Both the position numbers and the translations under genes were made by a program. The notes under the pieces were generated by a model that was not told the origin of the DNA, searched no databases, and saw only the letters and a program-made list of their open reading frames with translations. From assembly GCF_000715075.1 (NCBI RefSeq), contig NC_134084.1:1800501-1864500 (forward strand): a DNA stretch of 64,000 bases. Direction: 5' to 3'. Shown one piece after another: positions 47,384-59,734 of the stretch; position 1 is the first letter of the stretch, and the number at the start of each line of letters is the position of its first letter. The stretch is from Nicotiana tabacum. Lineage: Eukaryota > Streptophyta > Magnoliopsida > Solanales > Solanaceae.

Positions 47384-48592
47384 TTTTTAATTAAAAGAAA
47401 TCCCACTTACAAATTGCTTTTATTTTTTTAGAAAAAGAAATCCCACCTTTATTTACTTTTATTTTTAAAATTACAACTTTAATTACTTTATATTATTTAA
47501 AATCCCACTTTTTATTTTTTTTAAAAGAGAATCTCACTTTATTTAACTTTTCTTTAAAAAACAAACCACTATCTTTTCTTTTTCTTTCAAAAATGCTACT
47601 TTCAATTACTTTAAATTTTTTAAATTTTCAGATACCTTTATATTTATTTTTTAATTCCAACCTTCTTTTACTTTTAAATTTTTTAAAAATTTCCAAAAAC
47701 TTTTTATTTTTTAAATTTTTCTACATTCTTTTACTTTTTTTTTAAAAAAAAAAAAGAAAATTTCACCTATTTTTACTTTTATATTTTTTTTATTCAATAC
47801 TTCCCTTTTCTTATTTTTTTTAAATCATTCCCGAAATTATTATATATCTTGTTTTTGTTTTTTTTTTAAAAAAATAAACAAAAAATAAAAATAAAAATAA
47901 AATAAAATATTTTCGGATTTTTTATATATAAAAAAACAAAAAATAAAACTATTAATAGTGATAATTCACCTTTTATTTTTTTTATTTTTTTTGGTTTTGT
48001 TTTGTGTTGGACAAAAATGAAGAAGGGGTGTTGGGTTAATGGAGCGGACCGGGTCGACCCGTTTTGAAGTGGACCGGGTCATGGGGAAAGTTGGGCAATT
48101 ATTTGGGCCTGTGGTTTGAAATTGAAGAAGTGGCCCAATCCGATTTTTCTTTGTATTTTTGTTCTTTTTTGTTCTTTTATTTTTCTAAAACTAAATTATA
48201 AAAGTACTTAAATTATTATTAAGAACTAAATTAAGTTATAAAAGCGCAAATTAACTTCCAATAATAATTAACGCACAATTAAGTAATAATTAAGCATAAA
48301 ATTGTTCATTTGGACATTAAATGCTAAAAATGCAAAAGATGCCTATTTTTGTAATTTTTAATTTTTGTAAACAAATTTAATTACTAACAATTGTAGAATT
48401 AAATCCTACATGCAAAATGCGACATATTTTGTATTTTTTATTAATTTAACAAATAAACATGCATAGACAAACATACAAATAGTTACACAAAATATCACAA
48501 AATATCACAAAAATTGCACACCAAGAAAAATTATTTTATTTTTGAATTTTTTGGGAGTAATTCTCATATAGGGCAAAAATCACGTGCTTACA
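47384..48592 (-). repeat. Ogre-like LTR 5' part, minus orientation
   Basis: It starts with the inverse of segment X (47384-47560) and ends GGGCAAAAATCACGTGCTTACA-type sequence, i.e. on the minus strand the LTR begins TGTAAGCACGTG. Directly beside it (48593-48606) the minus strand reads TAAAGAGGGGCAGC, a polypurine tract. The remainder is very AT-rich U3-like DNA with GGACCGGGTCGACCCG at about 48045. Confidence 0.7.
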
Positions 48593-49061
48593 GCTGCCCC
48601 TCTTTACCCGAAGAAAAGCATACGCATTGAAAAAAACCTTTGGCTTTGGACTTTCTGCTTTGATAGATCTTTCCTCTCAAAAGAGGTTTTACCTAACCCA
48701 CTATGTCCTTTGTTTAATACCCATTTTCAGGAGCGGGAACCTTGAATTGAAAACCCTTTCTTCTGCCCTCGCCACTTCTTTCGCTGACCCTATCCACCTC
48801 CTTTGCGGAATACCAGAAAAAGAGATGAATTAGCGGATCATAGGGCTAAGTCGAAGCATGCCTGAACCTTCTTCGTCGGAGACTGAGTTAATATACAATC
48901 CCACTTTGGAGACTTCCCTTCGGGATAGGTAGGATATGGTGCCACAAATTGTAGTCTACTCGGCATGCGTCGATTCTTTGTTGGAGAAGCCTAGATCACT
49001 AGTTTTGGACTATCGAGAAACCCCCCTCTGCCCGCATCCCTGGAACTTGCTTTGCTTTTTT

Positions 49062-50779
49062 ACAGGGAACCCCGCCCAAACAGTTTTCACATTTTTTAAG
49101 AAATGTAGTGATAAAACAAGATTTAAACAATAATTAGGTAAAAACATGACTGAGCATATGTTTTCAAAACAAATAGAGTGAGGAAAACAAATAGTAAAAA
49201 TGCCCTTAAGGGTCTCAACAGGTCGGCATAAGGCCCTAAACATGGCATACAACCCGAAATATAATATCAATCTCTAGAACATGGAATATCATAAGGTTTC
49301 AAATCAAATACACGACTTAACAATAGTATGGGACGGACCAAGTCACAATCCCCAACGGTTCACAACTCCACGCTCGTCATCTAGCGTGTGCGTCACCTCA
49401 AAATAACACAATAATGTATAATCCGGAGTTTCAAACCCTCAGGACAGTATTTACAATCATTACTTACCTTGATCCGGTTCAAACTCTGGCCCATGACTCC
49501 TTTGCTCCTCAAATCGGCCTCCACGCGCATCGAATCTATACAAATCAGAACAAGAACATCAAAATATGCTAAAGAAACAAAGCCTAAGCAAAAACGATCA
49601 ATAAAGGGCACAAATCCCAAAATTAGCAAAACTCGGGCCCCGGTCCCACTTCTCGAAACTCAGAAACTTTTACATCAATAGATTCCTCATCTACCCACGA
49701 GTCCATGCATATCAAGAATACCAAAATCGGAGTTCAAATGACCCCTCAAATTGTCAATTTAAGGCCTCTTAAACTCAAGCCTTAATCCTCTGTTTTTAGC
49801 CATTTAATTCCTTTAATTTCAGTCTTAATCCATGAAATACTACCATAGAAATGTGTTTTTAGGTCCAAAAATTCTTACCTTAACGAAGTCTCTTGATTTC
49901 TCTCTTCAAAATCGCCCAAAAAGCTCCAAGGTCGAAGTCAACAATGGTAGAATAACTCAAACTCGCGAAATGAAATAACATATATGGTCTGCCCAGGACT
50001 TTCCGCATCTGCGGTCAAAGATCCACTTCTGGAGTACCGCATTTGCGGTCTAAACCTCAGCTTCTGTGTAATTCACTTACTCAGCTCACACCGCTTCTGC
50101 GGCAAAACTTCCGCATCTGCGACATCGCCGATGCGGTCACCATACCGCTTCTGAGGTCGCCGCACATCTGACCTTTTTCGCTTCTGCGATAAACCACCCG
50201 CATCTGCGGCGCCGCATGTGCGTATCCAATCCGCAGTTGCAAAAATATCAGAAGCAGCAATATCAGCTGTTGCAATAAAATTCCAACCTCTCCGATAACC
50301 ATCCGAAATTACCCCGAGGCCCCCGGGACCTCAACCAAAAGCACAAACATATCCTAATACCTTATTCGAACTTGTTCCAATCATCAAAACACTTCAAATC
50401 ACATCAAATCAACCAACACACCTCGGATTCAAGCCTAAGTTTCTAAAAATTTCCGAAATACGCTTTTGATCAAAAACCCAACCAAACTACATACGAATGG
50501 CCTAAAATTTTGCGCACACACACACCCCTAATGACATAACGGAACTACTGCAACTTCCAGAATTTCATTCCGATCTCTATATCAAAATCTTATCTATTAA
50601 CCAGGAAAACGCCAAAATCTCAATTTCACCAATTCAAGCCTAAACCTTCCACGGACTTTCAAAATGCATTCCGATGACGCTCCTAAGTCCCAAATCACCT
50701 AACGGAGCTAACTAAATCATAAAAATTCCAATCCGAGATCATATACAAGGAAGTCAATTATTGGTCAAACCTTTCAAAT
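49062..50779 (-). repeat. Outer element: 3' LTR, second part
   Basis: Matches 55973-57676 along its length. It ends at CCTTTCAAAT, about 163 bp before the LTR terminus seen in the right copy (57677-57839), so its upstream end and the polypurine tract are gone. Confidence 0.85.
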
Positions 50780-53700
50780 AGCCAACCAATCGCTGAATAA
50801 CCTTACCATGAACATATACCCGGGGGTGATCCCACATCACCCTATCTCGTTAAGTCCGATGACACAATGTAACTGAAATTTCACAGTCCAACCTAGCCCA
50901 TTAACCTTGGAACCATATTTCCACTTCTGAAATCATCCACAATATCAGAATCTCACATCTATACTCTGAATAAGTCCGAATCAGCTGTAATAACCCATAC
51001 CTGCAACCTCAGGTGCAATTATATGATATACAATATAACTCAAACGCATGTAGCGATAACTTCCATTCACAACAGCTTCACACAACACCCGAATATCGGT
51101 AGAAAGCCTCTTATCAACTAAAGTTTCGTTCCAACACTTTTATATACTGCCAATGATAATTAAAACACGCAGTAAGCCATAACCATTTCTCAGATCAACT
51201 ATTCATGAAGTCACTTTTCCTTAGCAATTACCATAGCAAATTTCCGAGCCAACCCTCGATATTATCCTTCCAACATGTTGAAATCGAATCTGTTCGTATT
51301 CATTAATGATCCCAACGATCTCTTCTGATCCAACACACTACTCTGGTGACATGACACATCAATACAGGCCTAAGCCACAACTTGCATAATACGCGCACCA
51401 ATAAGTAACGGTCCGAACATACTCAAATCATGAAAATGACTCTAACGAAAGAGCTATCCCTCAAGCTCACCAGTGCCATCACAACACAAGGCTGAGAAAC
51501 CGTCTCACATCATAGAAATAGAATACATGAATCTAACCTGCAAGGTCATATCTCCACACAGCTTTGCTGCAACGCGCGATCCTATCCAAACACTGCTCCA
51601 CATGACACTCCTCAAGTCACTATGCTCGAAATTGACAACCACGCACAATTTGATGTCTGGAACCAACACAAATCATTACACCCACGATGAAACAAATAAC
51701 ATACACCACGCAAACCCGATAGGACATAACTGATATGCCATTCACCGAACAACACCCAATTACTCTTCCCGCTCGACTTTCACTATAAAACTCCGATAGA
51801 ACCGCACCATAGGTGCCTATAACCAAAAGATCATAACGTCTCGCAACATAGAAAGGTAACTCATAGATCTCCCCAGATTACTAATAAGCTCAATAACAAC
51901 TGAATCAACACATCCCTCGCCTACAACAACTCAAAGTCAACAAAGCCGTCTCGATGTCGGACACATATCCATATAGGTCTACCAATGGACCACACATCAA
52001 GTCTAGTTACCCACAACAGATAAATAATCCTTCGAAGGTTCACAATGACTAAGTCATAGCACATAATAACATTTGACTAACTTACCCACATTTTGCCATC
52101 CACAACCACGAGCTAACCTGTATATGAGAACTTCCAGTCTCCAAGTCCATAAAACACACGAATTACCATATTTGATCCCAATTCTGCCACTCGCATATAT
52201 AACTCACCTCTAGTACTCGATCATTCCACGAGAGATACTCTAAGATTCTTCTGTGCTGCCAAGCAAACTCGATATCAGTAGCCGATCTGACAAGAAGTGC
52301 TGCAATACTACCAAAGTACCATCAACTTAATTACATTGCCTCTCTCTGAAACATATACCCTTGTCCAATCACCTCAATTAGCATTACCATTTCCTTAATC
52401 ATCTAAAGATCATTTCTCAAATCATCTAAAGCTCATTTCTCTAATTATCTGAAACTGCCCGTGCTGCCTAAGAATTTATGACCCTCCATTCAAATCTGAA
52501 CCGTGACCTCACACATGCCAATCTCAATCCTACACAACATACCGCAACAATCGTACCACTCTAGGATAACCGCGAGAACTTCATATCCCTTCTGAGCCCC
52601 AATCAACTATGCACTCAACTAACCAAGAACCTTCCATTGATCCCATCTAGAAGAAAACCACTATACCTCCCATGCTCCTCACACAAATAGGAAAAATATA
52701 CCTCTCTATTTGTGGTGCAAAACATCTAGAATTCTCCAAATCCCATTTGCACAAATCTAAATCATCAGGACTGGATCCTTCTAACTCGACCGAGCTGCGC
52801 AGGTCACTAAAACCCTAGAGGATTGCCGCGAAACAACTGTAGAAACCCATTATCTCGTAAGCATCCAAATAACTAATCATATCCTTACCATACCAACTCG
52901 GCCTACTACCAAGCTATCCCATATCCGAATTCCTTTCTAATTTACCTTCAACTTGATACTCATTCTTTCTATAACATCACAATTCCTTAACCCAGACTTA
53001 CCACACGGGACCCAAGTGTAAAGCCACATCATCTCAAGCTCATAAGCCGCTAAATACTTTCCCAATTATTCCCGGGAGCACCACATTCAAACGCTTTACT
53101 CTGAAGAGACTTCCTGCGAATCTAAATCCGTTACCTTTACCTTCCTGATACTGATACATAGAATCCCATAATTAATATAGAAAATACCACAAGTCTTGAC
53201 ATCTTCCAATGAAAACTCAGTTTCTAGCCACCTATACCACTTGAAGATACCCAACTGATACATGTAAAATCTTGAACCCATTAGAACCATTCTCGAGAGC
53301 TATTCACTCTATGCAAACTGAAATTAACTTGACCAAACGAACCAAATAACCCGTGCCTCATTTGCACTCTCACACCGCAAACTGTACACTCATTCTAGTA
53401 CAACCAAGCAACTTCGTGCTCTATATACCAAGCATTCTTGCCAACAACAATTCAAGACATCCCGTGATTCTCACACACCTATGAAACATAATATAACCTT
53501 CGTCAAAATTCTCCTCTACTCGAGCCATCATTGGTCTCAACCTCCGTAGGCCATAACCAATTCACCCGAATGTCTCAAATTGGAACCAACATAGCACATA
53601 ATCATGCAATCAACTAATCAAAAGCAGACTCCCCCACTTGGCTCGAAGCCAAAGATCAAAACACACTCATAACTCATAACACATATACTCTATTGCCGCT

Positions 53701-54622
53701 ATAATACCATAGTGAGATTAAACTCAAATCCTCTGTAAGCTTGTGAAAACACAGATCATCTAGTACTTTAAATCTCCTGCAAGTCTCGCATTCACTCTCG
53801 CAACAGTTACACTCACTCTCTTAAGTGACCCAATTTAAATTACAACACATATCTTGCACTTGCAAATGAGATCTTCCAACAAACAACATAAGATCGCACC
53901 AACTTCCGAACACTCCGCAGGAGATAACCCACCTGCTTCACCTCGAACTAACCTTTCCGCATGCCTTCCACCGTAATGAACTTTACGCAGTTACTCAGTC
54001 TTCCTGAGTCTGAACTCATACCGCAACATGAAATTTACTTCACTCCTACTAGGAAATATGAAAAGATTCTTCACATGCCCATAACTCGGGGCTATACCCC
54101 GAATCCAGATGGAATTCTAGCACCTAATAGTTCTTCTACCTCCGGCAGACCTTTCTCGTCGCTTCCAAATCATATGGATACCTCGCAGTACTAACATACT
54201 CATCACATAGCCATCCAGCCGTTATTTCCACTAATATGGGCAATAACGAACATATAAGTTCAAAAATACTTGCTCACACGATCAGCACCTCAGTGCTCAA
54301 GCCATAGGCAAAGATCCGACATCTAGTCCTCTAGACTGGACCAACATCAACTCACAGAGATCACATCTCGCCCCTCGATCAGGGAATCACAAGACATCGA
54401 TGCACATCCGATACTGAGCGCTCATGCGCGCATAGAAATTCAAAGAGTTACATTCTAGCTGAATCAAAGAACGCACGATAAAAATTCAAGAACGTGAAGT
54501 TTTTCCTAAAGGTTCTACAGTCTCTCGAGGATAAATACAGACGTTTCCGTACCGATCAACGAGACTCTAATAACCTGCTCATGACTCGTGAGACCTATGT
54601 AACCTAGGCTCTAATACCAACT
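50780..54622 (-). other. Outer element interior, non-coding
   Basis: About 3.8 kb between the LTRs. No open frame of gag, protease, RT, RNase H or integrase type was found on either strand. The minus-strand leader beside the primer site (GCCTAGGTTACATAGGTCTC) is of the type found in coding relatives. Base composition is more even than the surrounding DNA. Confidence 0.6.
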
Positions 54623-57600
54623 TGTCACGACCCCAAACCGACCCGGTCGTGATGGTGCCTCTCGTGAAGACAAGGCCAGCCGACACAACACCCATATTAA
54701 CCTTTTAATCATTAAAAGTCATTTTTAAGCCTTTAATTAAACAATATCTCATAACATAAGTCTGAATGAATAGTGCGGAAATAACATACAAGCCCGACAT
54801 CAGGGTGTCACTAGCCATGAGCATCTACCAAGGTCTGAATACTACAAAAACGGTCAAAATGTACTAAGTACAGAAATGAAATGAGAGGAAGGAAGCAGTG
54901 CTGCAAACGTCGTGCAACCACCTTGCAAACCCTGATGACTCCGTGTCTGAGCAACCAACACCCGCTACCGGGTGCCAAAATATCTGAATCTACACACGAG
55001 GTGCAGGGAGTAATGTGAGTACTCCATCCCAGTAATTAATAAGAGTAAATAAATACTGAGCAGTAGGAAACAATGAATCCATATTTATGTTAAACTTAAT
55101 AAGTACAACAAGCTTTCAAATCAGAGTACGAGTCAATCGTCTCGTTTAAAATCCAACTTTTGGTAAAAATCATTTAAAATACCTTCCAACGGTTTCGGTA
55201 GGGGTTCAATACCATTTTTAATAAAGGAGATAAAAACCATAATCGGCCCCTCGGGCAAAGCAGGAGTCATAAATACCTCATAACAAGAAAACCTCAGTAG
55301 AAATAACAAAATACCCAATTCAGTGATTAAGTTCTGAACATCTCATAAACCCCAACTTAAATGAAAGTTGTTTAAAAATATTTATTCAGCATTTTCGACA
55401 GAGGCTCGTATAAAGATGAGTGAATGCAGTCAATAAATCAACATATTCGATAGAAACTTACTTAAAGAGGAGTAAAAATCAATAAGTTCATAAACATGCC
55501 TCTCAGGAAAAGCATCACTCAGGTGCATGTATATATATCTATCGCCCCTCGGGCTAGCCTCTCAGTCACTCGTGACTCAACTCTTACCAATCAGTACTTA
55601 CACTCAGCACTCACGCTCAATAGGTACCATATAGTAACAACTGCGGCGTGCAGCCCCATCCATATATCTCGTCGATTGCGCTCACTAGGGGTTTGCAGAA
55701 TCCGGAGGGGCTCCTACAGCCCAAGTGCTATATCGCTGCGGCGTGCAGCCCGATTCAACATATCGCTGCGGCGTGTAACCCTATCCATAAAATATCGATG
55801 CGGCGTGCAGCCTGATCCATAATATTTATATAATCCTCACCAACCAGCCCTTGGCCCCTCTCAGTCATTAACCTCACAATTAGACTCTCAGTCTATCTCA
55901 GTCATCAACCTCATAATCATACCCTCGGTCTATCTCAGTCATCAACTCACGATCACTCGGACCATCAGTAAAACAGGGAACCCAACCCAAACAGTGTTCA
56001 CATTTTTTTAAGAAATATAGTGATAAAACTAGATTTAAACAATAACCAGGTAAAAACATGACTAAGGATATGCTTTCAAAACAAATAGAGTGAGGAAAAA
56101 AATAGTAAAAATGCCCTTAAGGGTCTCAACAGGTCGGCACAAGGCCCCAAACATGGCATACAACCCAAAACATAATATCAATCTCTAGAACATGGAATAT
56201 CATAAGGTTTCAAATCAAATACGCGACTTAACAATCGTACGGGATGGACCAAGTCACAATCCCCAATGGTGCACAACTCCACGCTCGTCATCTTGCGTGT
56301 GTGCCACCTCAAAATAACATAATAATGTATAATTTGGGGTTTCAAACCCTCAGGACAGTATTTACAATCATTACTTACCTCGATCCGATTCAAACTCTAG
56401 CCGCGACGCCTTTGCTCCTCAAATCGGCCTCCACACGCATCGAATCTATCCAAAATCAAAATGAGAACATCAAAATATGCTAAGGGAACAAAGCCCAAGC
56501 GAAAACGATCAATAAAGGGCACAAATCTCGATATTAGCAAAACCCGAGCCCTGGGCCTACTTCTCGAAACTCAGAAAATTTTACATCAATAGATTCATCA
56601 TCTCCCCACGAGTCCATGCATATCAAGAATACCAAAATCGGAGTTCAAATGACTCCGCAAATCCTCAATTTAAGGCCTTTTAATCTTAAGCCCTAACCCT
56701 CTATTTTTAGCCCTTTAATTCCTTTAATTTCAATCTTAATCCATGAAATACTACCATAGAAATGTGTTCTTAGGTCCAAAAATTCTTACCTTAACGAAGT
56801 CTCTTAATTTCTCTCTTCAAAATCGCCCAAAAAGCTCCAAGGTCGAAGTCAACAATGGTGGAATAACTCAAACTCGCGAAATGAAATAACATATATGGTC
56901 TGCCCAGGCCTTTCCGCATCCGCGGTCAAAGATCCTCTTCTGCAGTACCGCATTTGCGGTCTAAACCTCCACTTCTGCGGAATTCACTTACTTAGCCCAC
57001 ACCGGTTCTGCGACAAAACTTCTGCATCTGCGACATCGCCGATGCGATCACCATACCGCTTCTGCGGTCGCCGCACATCTGACCCTTTTCGCTTCTGAGA
57101 TAAACCACCCGCATCTGCGGCACCGCATTTTTGGTACCCAATTCGCAGATGCAAAAATACTAGAAGCAACAATATCAGCTGCTGCAATAAAACTCCAACC
57201 TCTCCGATAACCATCTAAAATTACCCCGTGGCCCCCGGGACTTCAACCAAAAGTACAAACATATCCTAATACCTTATTCGAACTTGTTCCGATCATTAAA
57301 ACACTTCAAACCACATCAAATCAACCAAAACACCTCGGATTCAAGCCTAAGTTTCTAAAAATTTACGAAATACGCTTTTGATCAAAAACCCAACCAAACC
57401 ACGTCCGAATGACCTGAAATTTTGCGCACATACATACACCCCAAATGACACAACGGAACTACTGCAACTTCCGGAATTTAATTCCGATCTCTATATCAAA
57501 ATCTCATCTATTAACCAGGAAAACGCCAATTCAAGCCTAAATCTTCCACGGACTTCCAAAATGCATTCTGATCACGCTCCTAAGTGCTAAATCACCTAAT

Positions 57601-57839
57601 GGAGCTAACCAAATCATAAAAAATTCGATCCGAGATCATATACAAGCAAGTCAATTATTGGTTAAACCTTTCAAATTTTGAGCTTCAAACTGGGAACTGT
57701 TCTTCCAAGTTCATTCTGATTACCCTGAAAACCAAAACCAACAATTTACATAAGTCATAATACATCACACGGGGCAAGTCATGCCCGAGAATTGGCGAGC
57801 AAAGTGCAAAAACTCAAAATGACCGGTCGAGTCGTTACA
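54623..57839 (-). repeat. Outer element: complete 5' LTR (3217 bp)
   Basis: On the minus strand it runs TGTAACGACTCGACCGGTC... to ...CGGTCGTGACA. It includes a stretch of GCTTCTGCGG/CGCATCTGCGG-type sub-repeats (about 56910-57140) and a CTGCGGCGTGCAGCC-type repeat (about 55640-55820). Next to its end are three bases and the primer site. Confidence 0.85.
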
Positions 57840-57850
57840 ATAATTGCATT

Positions 57851-58545
57851 GTGGTCAAGTTGTTATACTTAATTTGGTTAATGATCATATGCAATCATGC
57901 TAGGAACTTTTGTTATCTTTTCTTATTATTTAAATACTACTACGCCTGTGAAAAAAAACTATTCCATATAACTATAAAACTCTTTCACATTTAAAATCCT
58001 ATAATTATAGTTCTTTAAAATAATATAGCTAGATTTGAATAAATTGAATTTCTTTTAAAATAGATGTAACATATAGGGTACACGTCTATGGTTATCCATA
58101 TAACAAAAAAGAGTTTAAAAATCAAATAAAAATTTACTTACATATATAATGAAGTAAAACTATATGTTGGAGAAAGAAACATCACTCAATATTCAAAAAT
58201 CAGTCAATATTCAAAAATATTATTTTTTTTTGCTTTTTGAAAAACGTTTGTTTGAAGAGTCAATTTGTATAAATGGACATCGAACAAATAACAAAATTTT
58301 GGCTATACATTTGCTATCATAAATTTTAATTTAGCACCTACTAAAAATTGAAGGGTATAAGCTAAAAGCTCTTCATTTACCTGCAACCAAGCCAACATTG
58401 CAAGGGTTTAATATTTTTTTGTTGAAGAATATCAGTTTTGAATCACTAGATTATTTAAATTTATTTTTCTCGAATTCAACAAGAGGGACATCGGTTTCTT
58501 ATTGATAGTTTCTATAGCAATTTTCATTTGTAACAAAAGTATATT
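57851..58545 (+). repeat. Right copy of the ~0.6-kb duplication
   Basis: Direct repeat of 34645-35233. It begins only a few bases after the ATAAT target duplication and has an extra ~165 bp at 58310-58478. It is the same DNA as the left copy, not part of the retrotransposon. Confidence 0.8.
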
Positions 58546-59500
58546 TTAAAAAAATCGGTTTGATATGAAATATTTTTTTAAAATGTAAACAAATTATTTC
58601 AAAATGGGATTATCTTTTAAAATATTATGTAATTTTAAAAATAAAAGGATAAGATATTTTTGAATTTTAATAGAATTTTTAAATTATTATAATAGAAGTC
58701 ATATCATGGATAAAATTAAGAAATCAAAATCTTATGGAATATTTACATAAATATCTAGCCAGATTTATTGTTTACTTTTTATTACTAATATCCATAGATG
58801 ATATACTAGCAACACACGATTATACATATATTATATATGGATTATATATAAATTACACATTCTTCAATTTTTTCATTTAAGTGGTAAAGCGAGCACTTAT
58901 TTTGGTTGATTATATAAAGGCAAAAGAAAAATATGAAGAATTTCAACTAAAGACTAAAAATATAAATAAAGTTCTTGTAGACAATTTCTATTTAAACTCT
59001 TCCTTTTATAGAGAAATAAATTATTTTTTGTAAATAAAAAAGAAAAAAGAAAAAAGAAAGACATAAAAAATAAGATAAAAGAAAATAAATATAGAAAAAA
59101 TGTATGAGAAATCTAAAAACCAGAAATAAGAGATGGCACCGAATTTCTTCTTCTGTTTCATCTATGTTAAGTATAAAAAATTTGGAAGTTAATATCATCG
59201 ATTTTAAATATTTTTTTCAACTTAATTACATAGATTATAAGACAAGGATATCTTAGAATATTTTTTTAATTTACATTGTGTATCATTTTTAAAAAATTAC
59301 TATTACTAACAAATTGATATGATATCTGAATTTGAATATAAATGCAATCTGAGTAGTTTGCATTGAGATTAAGCTAAGTATGGTGTCGAAAAAAAAACTA
59401 CTTGGCAATTTCAAGGCAATATATGCAATGTTATATAATAACAGTCAACTAATTTAACATTTAATGATTCAAAGAACAAAAAATTTGTATATATATATAG
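58546..59500. other. AT-rich intergenic DNA, no gene recognised
   Basis: Long A/T runs and no supportable reading frame. No clear repeat boundaries were found. Confidence 0.4.
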
Positions 59501-59502
59501 GC

Positions 59503-59700
59503 AGAGGCAGATGTAGAGTGTTGACAACAGGTTCAATTGAACCCATAACTTTTCACACTGAGCAAAAATTTATATGTAAAAAATTCTTAAAATTATAAAA
59601 ATAGTAGATATGAACACATAACTCTAAAAATATAATGAATTCAATGCTAAAACCTTAAAAATTGAATTCATAAAGTATACACCCTAGATCCACCTCTATA
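59503..59700 (-). mobile_element. hAT-type MITE, minus orientation
   Basis: GGCAGAGGCAGATGTAGAG start and AGATCCACCTCTATA end. The TTCAATTGAACCCATAACTT and TTGAATTCATAAAG segments are the inverse of the MITE nested at 24056-24235. Confidence 0.55.
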
Positions 59701-59734
59701 AAATCTGTGGCTAGAGATATCGATAAACTCAAAA

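Larger units (their letters stand above)
36246..49061. mobile_element. Nested, rearranged Ogre-like LTR retrotransposon complex
   Basis: Inserted in the outer 3' LTR. From left: inverted LTR end (36246-37050); unassigned 260 bp; LTR piece in + sense with TATA box (about 37310-38797, ending GGAGGTGTGACA); primer site TGGCGACTCTGCTGGGGA (38802-38819), complementary to a tRNA-Arg 3' end as in Ogre elements; non-coding interior with four repeat arrays (38820-47383); LTR 5' part in minus sense (47384-48592, ending GTGCTTACA); polypurine tract on the minus strand (48593-48606) and about 450 bp of interior. No gag-pol frame was found. About 345 bp of the outer LTR (equivalent to 55628-55972) is missing at the right junction, so a deletion accompanied it. 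Confidence 0.7.
35239..57839 (-). mobile_element. Large minus-strand LTR retrotransposon, non-coding interior, with nested element
   Basis: The element starts TGTCACGACC at 35239 and ends GTCGTTACA at 57839. Both sides carry the 5-bp duplication ATAAT (35234-35238 and 57840-57844). On the minus strand the 5' LTR is 54623-57839 and the 3' LTR is 35239-36245 plus 49062-50779. The primer site is TGGTATTAGAGCC (54607-54619), complementary to initiator tRNA-Met with one change from the usual TGGTATCAGAGC. The interior (50780-54606) has no gag-pol frame, so this is a non-autonomous (LARD-like) derivative, probably of Ty3/gypsy type. By eye the first ~195 bp of the two LTRs differ at 7 sites, all transitions. 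Confidence 0.85.

Noticed and set aside
50081..50302. Matching minus-strand frames at 50081-50302 and 56984-57214
   Set aside because: They occur in both LTR copies because the LTRs are repeats. They cover the CTGCGG sub-repeats and differ by indels, so a conserved protein is unlikely.
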